Shown one piece after another: positions 1-5,371 of a stretch of DNA of 5,371 nucleotides. Origin of the DNA: Alphaproteobacteria bacterium (GTDB lineage: Bacteria > Pseudomonadota > Alphaproteobacteria > Sphingomonadales > Sphingomonadaceae). How positions within the stretch are numbered: position 1 is the first letter of the stretch; each line of letters starts with the position of its first letter. Position numbers and translations under genes: made by a program. The stretch covers positions 1 through 5,371 of the forward strand of contig JAHJWA010000401.1 of assembly GCA_018828205.1 (NCBI GenBank), in the 5' to 3' direction. The notes beneath the pieces were generated by a model. That model saw nothing but the letters and a program-made list of their open reading frames with translations. It was not told the origin of the DNA and did no database searches.

Positions 1-2183
1 ATGCCGAGCAATTGATCGCGGGCGTCGATGAGCGCCTCGCGTCCGAGCCCGCCGCGATCCTGCAGCTTGAGCGTGAAGCCGCTCGCCTGTCCCAGCGACT
101 GGATCGCGGGCGGCTGGATAACGAAGGCGGTCGCTCCGTCGACCTGCGAGAAGGCCCCCATCGCGCGCCCCAGCACCGCTTCGGCGCCGCTTTCGGCCCC
201 GCCGCGTTCGTCCCAGGGCTTGAACGAGGCAAACATCAGCGCGTTGTTCTGGCCCTGGCCGAAGAAGCTGAAGCCGCGCACCACGACCAAGCTCTCGACC
301 TCGTCCTGCGCCATCCAATAGCTGGTGATCGGCTCGAGCGCCTCGTCGGTGCGCTCGACCGTGGCGCCCGGGGGCGCCTGGACCGCGGTGATGAGAAAGC
401 CCTGGTCCTCGCTGGGAAGGAAGGCGGTGGGCAGCCGCATGAACAGCAGCAGCGTCACCAGCGAGAGCGCCACGAAGATCGCGAAGGTTCGCAGCGGACG
501 CGAAAGGATCCTGTCGTTAGCCCGGCTATATTTGCCGGTCATATTGGCGAACCAGCGGTTGAAGCGGGCGAACCCGCGCGCCGAGAGGTTGCGCAACTGA
601 TCGATCTGCCCGCGCCAGCCTGCTCGTTGCGGCTGCGGCTCGGACGGGATCGCTTCGGGATCGGCCTCGTCGGGCCCATGCACCATGGGCTTGAGGAAGG
701 TGGCGCACAGTGCGGGTGTCAGTGAAAGCGCGAGCAGCGCCGAGAAGAAGATCGAGATCGCGAGCGTGACCGAGAATTGGCGATAGATTCCCCCCGTCGA
801 ACCCGGGAAGAACGCCATCGGCACGAACACCGCGACCAGCACCAGCGTGATGCCGATGATCGCTCCGGTGATCTGGTCCATTGCCTTGCGGGTCGCCTCG
901 AGCGGGGGAAGACCCTCTTCGCGCATGATCCGCTCGACATTCTCGATCACGACGATGGCGTCGTCCACAAGGATGCCGATCGCGAGCACCATGCCGAACA
1001 GCGAGAGCACGTTGATCGAAAAGCCGAACAGCCACAGGCCCAGGCATGCGCCTGCAAGCGCGATCGGCACGACCAGCGTCGGGATCAGTGTCGCGCGCCA
1101 GTTCTGCAAGAACAGGAACATCACGAGGAAGACGAGCACCATAGCCTCGATCAGCGTGACGACTACCTCGTCGACCGAAGCCTGGACGAAGGGGGTGGTA
1201 TCGTAGGGCACCGACCAGGCGACATCGGCAGGAAGCCCGCCGCCGATTTCGTCCATCCGCGCGCGAATGCCTTCCGCCGCGGCCAGCGCGTTGGCGCCGG
1301 TCGCCAGCTGGACCGCCATGCCTGCCATCGGCTGACCGTTGAGCGTGGTGGAGGTGGCGTAGCTCTGCGCGCCGATTTCCACCCGAGCGACCTCACCCAG
1401 CCGGACCACCGCTGCGCCCGAGCTGGCGCGCAGGATGATGTTCTCGAATTCCTCGACCGTGGTGAAACGGCCCTCGGTCGAGATGGTGGCGTTGATCTGC
1501 TGCCCGTCGACGATCGGCAGCGTGCCAAGCGCGCCGCCGGCGGTCTGGCTGTTCTGCTCGCGGATCGCGCCGAGCACGTCGCTGGGCGACAGCCGATAGG
1601 ATGCGAGCGCTTCGGGATCGAGCCAGATGCGCATGGCGTATTGCGAACCGAACAGCGTGACGTCGCCGACGCCAGGGACGCGGCGCAGCTCGTCCACGAC
1701 CTGGTTCGACGCGATATTGCCAAGATCGGTGGTCGACAAATTGCCCGATTCGGAGGTCAGCGCCACGATCATCAGGAAGCCATCATTGGCCTGCCGCACG
1801 GTGATGCCTTGTCGGCGGACTTCTTCGGGCAGACGCGCCTCGACCGTGCTCAGCCGGTTCTGCACTTCGGTCTGCGCGACATCAACATCGGTCCCGGCCT
1901 CGAAGGTCAGCGTGATCGACGCGGTGCCGTTCGAGTCGCTGCTCGACGACATATAAAGGAAGCCCTCGACGCCGTTGAGCTGCTGCTCGATCACCTGGGT
2001 GACGTTCTGCTCGAGCGTCTCGGCATCGGCGCCGGGATAGACGACGCTGATGGTGAGCGAGGGCGGTGCGACCTGCGGGTATTGCTCGATCGGCAGGGCG
2101 CGCAGCGCGATGATCCCAGCCAGCAGGATACCTATCGAAATCACCCAGGCGAAGATCGGCCTGTCGATGAAGAAACGCGCCAT
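1..2183 (-). CDS. AcrB/MexB-type RND multidrug efflux transporter (HAE1 family), C-terminus cut by window edge
   Basis: Inner-membrane drug/proton antiporter subunit of a tripartite efflux pump; it takes substrates from the periplasm or membrane and passes them to an outer-membrane channel. The start at 2183 gives MARFFIDRPIFAWVIS, the standard family N-terminus, and lies 3 bases after the adaptor's stop. 727 codons are visible of the usual 1,040-1,060, so about 320 residues (second half of the porter domain and TM8-12) are missing at the left edge. Residue register matches E. coli AcrB closely: TM1 about 9-28; drug-pocket Phe136 and Phe178; GSQYAMRIW right after; the proton-relay pair Asp407-Asp408 in TM4 within GILVDDAIVVIENVER; TM7 about 565-585; switch loop GFSFFGQGQN from 637. 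The partner Lys of TM10 is outside the window. A Pro/Glu-rich loop after TM6 (about 501-560) is some 25 residues longer than in AcrB. No frameshift or stop is seen. Substrate range cannot be told from sequence. Confidence 0.97.
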   Translation of the reverse strand, partial: MARFFIDRPIFAWVISIGILLAGIIALRALPIEQYPQVAPPSLTISVVYPGADAETLEQNVTQVIEQQLNGVEGFLYMSSSSDSNGTASITLTFEAGTDVDVAQTEVQNRLSTVEARLPEEVRRQGITVRQANDGFLMIVALTSESGNLSTTDLGNIASNQVVDELRRVPGVGDVTLFGSQYAMRIWLDPEALASYRLSPSDVLGAIREQNSQTAGGALGTLPIVDGQQINATISTEGRFTTVEEFENIILRASSGAAVVRLGEVARVEIGAQSYATSTTLNGQPMAGMAVQLATGANALAAAEGIRARMDEIGGGLPADVAWSVPYDTTPFVQASVDEVVVTLIEAMVLVFLVMFLFLQNWRATLIPTLVVPIALAGACLGLWLFGFSINVLSLFGMVLAIGILVDDAIVVIENVERIMREEGLPPLEATRKAMDQITGAIIGITLVLVAVFVPMAFFPGSTGGIYRQFSVTLAISIFFSALLALSLTPALCATFLKPMVHGPDEADPEAIPSEPQPQRAGWRGQIDQLRNLSARGFARFNRWFANMTGKYSRANDRILSRPLRTFAIFVALSLVTLLLFMRLPTAFLPSEDQGFLITAVQAPPGATVERTDEALEPITSYWMAQDEVESLVVVRGFSFFGQGQNNALMFASFKPWDERGGAESGAEAVLGRAMGAFSQVDGATAFVIQPPAIQSLGQASGFTLKLQDRGGLGREALIDARDQLLG

Positions 2184-2186
2184 GGG

Positions 2187-3341
2187 TTACTGGCCCCCGG
2201 CTGCGGGGGTCTGGGGGCGGGCCGCGCGACCGGTCTTCGTGTCGGCTCGGGTGACCGCCGCGCCGGGCCGGATTTTCTGCAGATTGCTGACGATGACCAC
2301 ATCGCCGGGGCGCAGGCCCCCCTCGATTATCCAGCGTCCATCGACCATGGCGCCGAGTTGCACCGGGCGAAGTTCGGCGAGCCCTTCGCGGTTCATCACG
2401 AAGACCGAACCGCCGTTCTCGTTCACTGTCACGGCGCGCTGCGGCACCGCGATCCCGCTGGTCACTTGCCCCGCGTAGATCTGCGCGCGGACGAATTCGC
2501 CGGGAAGGAGGAGCCCTGTGGGATTGGGAAATTCGGCGCGCAATTCGACGGTGCCCGTATCCTCGTCGACCGAGAAGGCGAGGAAGTCGATATAGCCCCG
2601 GATCGGGTATTCGGTCCCGTCCGTGAAAGTCAGCCGGACCTCGACCCGGTCGTCCTCACCCAGATCGAGCTCGCCCGCAGCGACGGCGCGCCGGATGGCG
2701 AGCACTTCGCTCGCCGATTGCGCAAAGCTGACATAGACCGGCGAAATCTGTTCGATCTCGGTCATCAAAGTGCCTTCGGCCTGGCTGACCAGCGCCCCCT
2801 CGGTCACCTGCGCGCGTCCGGCGCGTCCAGCGATCGGCGCGCGGACGGTGGTGTAGCCGAGCTGGAGCGAGGCCGATTCGAGCTGCGCGCGGATCTGCGC
2901 GACATTGGCCGCAGCTTCACGAGAAGCGGCCACGGCGGCGTCGTATTCCTGACCGCTGATGGCGTTCTCTTCCACCAGCGGGCGATAGCGGTCGACCACG
3001 GCGCGGGCATTGGCGGCGGTGGCGCGGGCGCGATCGAGACTGGCTTCGATCTGGGCGGAGCTGGCGCGCAACTCGCGCGGATCGATGCGGAACAGTGGCT
3101 GGCCTGCCGAAACGTCGGTGCCTTCCTCGTAGAGGCGTTCCTGGACGATGCCGGTGACCCGCGCGCGCACCTCCGCCTCGCGCACCGGCTCGACGCGACC
3201 GGGCAGTTCGATAACATTGGGGATCGACTCGCTGGCGATGGTGATGGTCTTCACCGGGATCGCCTGTGGCGGAGGAACTTCCTCCTCGCTCGCGCAGGAA
3301 ACCAACAGGAGGCTGGCAAGCAGGCCGGCTACATAACGCAT
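2187..3341 (-). CDS. Periplasmic adaptor (membrane fusion protein) of the RND pump, AcrA/MexA type lipoprotein
   Basis: Links the RND transporter to the outer-membrane channel; anchored to a membrane by lipid and facing the periplasm. The 384-residue product is close to MexA and AcrA in length. The chosen start (ATG at 3341) gives a lipoprotein signal MRYVAGLLASLLLVSC with lipobox LVSC, lipidated Cys16; an in-frame start at 3431 would add 30 residues ahead of the signal and translate the operator, so it was rejected. Domains seen: first half of the lipoyl domain about 53-88 (ARVTGIV, then QPLFRIDP); alpha-helical hairpin about 89-160; second lipoyl half from 163 (YTTVRAPIAGRAG); beta-barrel about 190-275; membrane-proximal domain to about 370; an Ala/Gly/Pro-rich tail. 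The hairpin tip holds Arg118, Leu122 and Ser129 with the spacing of the RLS motif that contacts TolC in AcrA. The Shine-Dalgarno is weak. It is the first gene of the operon, under the divergent TetR-type regulator. Confidence 0.96.
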   Translation of the reverse strand: MRYVAGLLASLLLVSCASEEEVPPPQAIPVKTITIASESIPNVIELPGRVEPVREAEVRARVTGIVQERLYEEGTDVSAGQPLFRIDPRELRASSAQIEASLDRARATAANARAVVDRYRPLVEENAISGQEYDAAVAASREAAANVAQIRAQLESASLQLGYTTVRAPIAGRAGRAQVTEGALVSQAEGTLMTEIEQISPVYVSFAQSASEVLAIRRAVAAGELDLGEDDRVEVRLTFTDGTEYPIRGYIDFLAFSVDEDTGTVELRAEFPNPTGLLLPGEFVRAQIYAGQVTSGIAVPQRAVTVNENGGSVFVMNREGLAELRPVQLGAMVDGRWIIEGGLRPGDVVIVSNLQKIRPGAAVTRADTKTGRAARPQTPAAGGQ

Positions 3342-3379
3342 CGCGAGCGGACTTTCTGAGGAAAATTGTGCAGGTGCGA

Positions 3380-3401
3380 AGGTGTAATAATCATTACACC
3401 T
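3380..3401. promoter_or_regulatory. Inverted-repeat operator between the divergent pump operon and tetR-type gene
   Basis: Two perfect 9-base arms, AGGTGTAAT (3380-3388) and ATTACACCT (3393-3401), flank the spacer aatc. Counting the central A/T pair, 10 of 11 positions are symmetric. It sits near the middle of the 94-base gap, 38 bases from the adaptor start and 34 bases from the regulator start. Size, symmetry and location are those expected of a TetR/AcrR-family operator, so the neighbouring regulator probably binds here and blocks both promoters. Binding itself is inferred. Confidence 0.85.
3383..3391 (+). promoter_or_regulatory. Candidate extended -10 promoter for the tetR-type gene
   Basis: TGT followed by AATAAT (3386-3391) resembles an extended -10 element, with 5 of 6 matches to TATAAT and the TG dinucleotide one base upstream. 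There is no good -35 at 16-18 bases; TTGTGC at 3366-3371 is only 14 bases away. The element lies inside the operator, so a bound repressor would cover it and the regulator would repress itself. Alphaproteobacterial promoters often deviate from the E. coli consensus, so this is tentative. Confidence 0.4.
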
Positions 3402-3412
3402 ATGGCGCGCAA
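3384..3412 (-). promoter_or_regulatory. Candidate sigma70-like promoter for the efflux operon
   Basis: On the minus strand TTGCGC (3412-3407) is followed after 17 bases by TATTAC (3389-3384), a weak -35 and a 4/6 match to the -10 consensus. An alternative is the extended -10 TGTAATGAT (3398-3390) made by the other operator arm. Either choice overlaps the inverted repeat, which fits repression of the pump genes by steric blocking. The start of transcription would fall some 35 bases ahead of the adaptor ATG. Confidence 0.4.
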
Positions 3413-3435
3413 GCGAATTTCGTGAAACCATTGCA

Positions 3436-4056
3436 ATGATGATCGAAACCGCACCCGAAATCGACCGGCTGGACCGCCGCCGTCAATCCATCGTCGAATC
3501 GGCCCGGGCGCTGTTCGTCGAACAGGGTTTCGAGCGCACGACGCTGGGCCATATCGTCGATCGCGCGGGTGGCTCGCTGGCGACGATCTACAAGCTGTTC
3601 GGCAACAAGGAAGGGCTGCTCGATGCGGTGGTGTTCGACCAGGCCGGGTCGGGGGAAAGTCTGATCCACGAAATCGCTGCTGCCGATGCACCGCCGGCCG
3701 AGACGCTGCGGCGCATCGCCGCAAAGCTGCACCAGCGGCTGCTCGACCCGAGCGAGGTCGCGCTGGTGCGGATCGTGATCGCGCGCAGCATCGAGGATCC
3801 GACCTTCGCACGACGGTTCTTCGAGACGACCGCGATGTGCACCCGCCAGGCGCTGGAGCGGATATTCGTGGCATGGAGCGAGGCGGGGATCGCGATGGAA
3901 GGCGAGCCCGAGATGCTGGCCGATATCTTCCTCGGCCTCATCATCAGCGACTTGCAGACAGAGGCGATCAGTCACGGCGTGGCCGGCAAACCCTCGCAGG
4001 AACGGCTGGAATTGCGAACCGAATTCTTTCTCAAGGGTTCGGGTTTGCTTGGATAG
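3436..4056 (+). CDS. TetR/AcrR-family transcriptional regulator, probable local repressor of the pump
   Basis: A 206-residue protein of normal TetR-family size. The N-terminal DNA-binding domain covers about 12-65: helix 1 RRQSIVESARALFVEQGFE, then TTLGHIVDRAG, then the recognition helix region ending in the family signature Y52-KLF with Lys58 after it (TIYKLFGNKEGLL). The remaining 140 residues are the helical ligand-binding and dimer domain, which looks like the AefR-like C-terminal type (RIVIARSIEDPTFARRFFE, about 113-131). The start could be ATG at 3436 or the directly following ATG at 3439; no clear Shine-Dalgarno decides. It is transcribed away from the adaptor gene across a 94-base gap with a 22-base inverted repeat, the standard arrangement for AcrR, NalC or TtgR-like control. 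The inducing ligand cannot be told; a repressor role is inferred from context. Confidence 0.95.
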   Translation: MMIETAPEIDRLDRRRQSIVESARALFVEQGFERTTLGHIVDRAGGSLATIYKLFGNKEGLLDAVVFDQAGSGESLIHEIAAADAPPAETLRRIAAKLHQRLLDPSEVALVRIVIARSIEDPTFARRFFETTAMCTRQALERIFVAWSEAGIAMEGEPEMLADIFLGLIISDLQTEAISHGVAGKPSQERLELRTEFFLKGSGLLG

Positions 4057-4106
4057 CGAAACTGCGGGCTCGACCCGGGCGGCAGGAATGCAATCTGTTC
4101 AACCAC

Positions 4107-5371
4107 TCAGCCGGGAGCGAGATACGCTTCGGCGTGTGGTGCATCGATGGCCGGGGCGTAATAGAAGCCCTGCGCGAATGTGCAGCCGCGTTCGGCCAGG
4201 AAATCCGCCTGGCCCGCCGTCTCCACTCCTTCGGCGATGGTCGTCATTCCCAGCGCCGTTCCGAGCATGAGCACGGCTTCGACGATTGAGCGGTCCTTGG
4301 TCCGGTCGGCGAGCCCGTGCACGAAGGTCTGGTCAATCTTGATCGTGTCCACCGGCAGGTCGCGCAAATGCGACAGCGACGAAAATCCGGTTCCGAAATC
4401 GTCGAGCGCTACCGTGACCCCCGCCGAGCGCAGCAATTGCAGCCCGGTGATGACATTCCTCGCCCCGGCATCGAGGAAGGCGGTTTCGGTGATCTCGATT
4501 TCGATCAGGCTGGGCGCCATCGCATGAGCGGCGAGCCGCAGCAGGAAGACCTCGGCATAATCCGGATTGCGAAACTCCGCAGCGGAGACGTTCAGCGCCA
4601 GCTTGCCGATCGAGAGCCCCGCATCGATCCAACGCTTCATGTCGGACAGAGCGGCATCGGCGACGATCGATCCCAGTGCCCCCGCGGTGCTGGGATCGTC
4701 GAAGGCATAGGCGATGGTGCCGGGATATTGCAGCCCGACGCGCGGGTGATGCCAGCGCAGCAGCGCCTCGAAGCCACGGGTCTGTCCGCTTGCGAGCGAT
4801 ATCTGAGGTTGATAGAAGGGGGCGATCCAGTCGTTCTTCATCGCCGTTCTGGCATGCCGCAGCATCGCCAGCTGTGCGAGTTGTTCCGAGCGAAGCGCCG
4901 GCTCGTAGACGCAGGCCCTGCTCCCGCCACCTTTCTTGGCCGCGTAGAGCGCCAGATCGGCGCTGCCGATCAGCTGGGTCGAAGCCTTGCCGTCATCAGG
5001 GAAGGTGCTGACGCCGATGCTGGCGCGCAGATCGACATTGCGTCCGCCGGCGCGAAACGGATAGACCAGCGCCTGCAAGGCGCGCGCCGCGTGACCGGCG
5101 GCCGCGAGTCGGCCCACACCAGGCAGCATCACCACGAATTCGTCACCGCCGAGCCGGGCCACCATTGTCCCGATGGGGAAGGCGGATACCAGCCGCGTCG
5201 CAAAGGCGCACAGGGCCGCATCACCGATTTGGTGACCCAGCATATCGTTGATGTGCTTGAAGCGATCGAGATCGATCAAGAGCAGGCTAAGCTGGTCCCC
5301 TCGGTTCCGCGCCCGCTCCAGCGCCGTTTCCAACTCGCTGCGAAACAGCGCACGGTTCGGCAGCGTCGTGG
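4107..5371 (-). CDS. GGDEF-EAL cyclic-di-GMP signalling protein, N-terminus cut by window edge
   Basis: Bifunctional-type enzyme that may make (GGDEF) and break down (EAL) cyclic-di-GMP. 420 residues plus the stop are visible. The frame is open to the right edge, and its first residues TTLPNRALF are the opening signature of a GGDEF domain (usually D-LT-LPNR), so the domain start and any PAS, GAF or membrane sensor lie outside. A TTG at 5333 is in frame but lies inside the domain and is not the start. The GGDEF domain has the metal-site stretch LLIDLDRFKHIND, GHQIGD and an exact GGDEF (5136-5150). The EAL domain has EALLRW (EAL at 4761-4769), LNVSAAEF, EIEITETAF, DDFGTGFSSLSHL, TIKIDQTFV, AEGVET and AQGFYYAP, so every metal and catalytic position I can place is kept and phosphodiesterase activity is likely. 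The I-site position reads PIGT instead of RxxD. It converges on the tetR-type gene, 50 bases away; no functional link is visible. Confidence 0.95.
   Translation of the reverse strand, partial: TTLPNRALFRSELETALERARNRGDQLSLLLIDLDRFKHINDMLGHQIGDAALCAFATRLVSAFPIGTMVARLGGDEFVVMLPGVGRLAAAGHAARALQALVYPFRAGGRNVDLRASIGVSTFPDDGKASTQLIGSADLALYAAKKGGGSRACVYEPALRSEQLAQLAMLRHARTAMKNDWIAPFYQPQISLASGQTRGFEALLRWHHPRVGLQYPGTIAYAFDDPSTAGALGSIVADAALSDMKRWIDAGLSIGKLALNVSAAEFRNPDYAEVFLLRLAAHAMAPSLIEIEITETAFLDAGARNVITGLQLLRSAGVTVALDDFGTGFSSLSHLRDLPVDTIKIDQTFVHGLADRTKDRSIVEAVLMLGTALGMTTIAEGVETAGQADFLAERGCTFAQGFYYAPAIDAPHAEAYLAPG

Noticed and set aside
12..725. Plus-strand open frames in the first 1 kb that could be read as small genes.
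   Set aside because: They lie antisense to the RND transporter frame, which shows continuous conserved sequence through TM4-TM7 and the switch loop; no start context or recognisable family supports them.
777..3359. A very long plus-strand open frame (860 codons) antisense to both efflux genes.
   Set aside because: It runs opposite two strongly recognised family proteins, its product is rich in Arg, Asp, His and Gly with no domain or hydrophobic pattern I recognise, and such antisense frames arise naturally in GC-rich genes with strong third-position bias.
3342..3431. Extension of the adaptor protein to an upstream in-frame ATG at 3431.
   Set aside because: It would put 30 residues before a textbook lipoprotein signal peptide and would translate the operator and promoter region; the ATG at 3341 fits the family.
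1..4056. A missing outer-membrane channel gene as evidence of an unusual pump.
   Set aside because: The channel gene could lie just beyond the left edge after the transporter or elsewhere in the genome, as tolC does in E. coli; its absence here says nothing.
4057..4106. Possible bidirectional terminator between the convergent genes (CGGG-ctcga-CCCG around 4065-4077).
   Set aside because: The stem has only 4 pairs and no T-run follows on either strand, so it is not above chance in this GC-rich DNA.
3837..4289. Plus-strand open frame spanning the end of the tetR-type gene and the end of the GGDEF-EAL gene.
   Set aside because: It overlaps two well-supported genes in other frames and encodes an Arg/Gly-rich product without recognisable features.

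Overview
The window looks like GC-rich proteobacterial chromosome, most likely an alphaproteobacterium and possibly Sphingomonadales. That placement is an inference from the GC-rich third codon positions and the general look of the proteins; there is no rRNA or other marker gene here to confirm it. There is no sign of a mobile element, CRISPR array, tRNA or rRNA. Coding density is very high.

The layout has two blocks. The first (1-4056) is a classical regulated tripartite efflux locus. On the minus strand a lipoprotein periplasmic adaptor of the AcrA/MexA type (2187-3341) is followed after only 3 bases by an AcrB/MexB-type RND (HAE1) transporter that starts at 2183 and runs off the left edge, with 727 codons visible. 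Divergent to the adaptor, on the plus strand, lies a TetR/AcrR-type regulator (3436-4056). The 94-bp gap between the divergent genes holds a near-perfect 9+4+9 inverted repeat (3380-3401) overlapping candidate promoters for both directions, so one repressor-operator contact could control both its own gene and the pump operon.

The second block (4107-5371, minus strand) is a GGDEF-EAL cyclic-di-GMP enzyme, convergent with the tetR gene and separated from it by 50 bp. Its reading frame stays open through the right edge, so the true N-terminus and any sensory domain lie outside. Both the GGDEF and EAL signatures are intact, while the usual RxxD inhibitory site is replaced. Nothing in the sequence links it to the efflux operon beyond adjacency.

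The pump, adaptor and regulator work together in a well-known way: the adaptor and RND protein form the inner-membrane and periplasmic part of a drug/proton antiporter that needs an outer-membrane TolC/OprM-type channel, which is not in this window. I found no convincing undescribed system. The points worth a second look are the operator architecture, a roughly 25-residue insertion in the transporter's central cytoplasmic loop, a substitution in its phenylalanine-rich drug pocket, and the missing I-site of the GGDEF domain.
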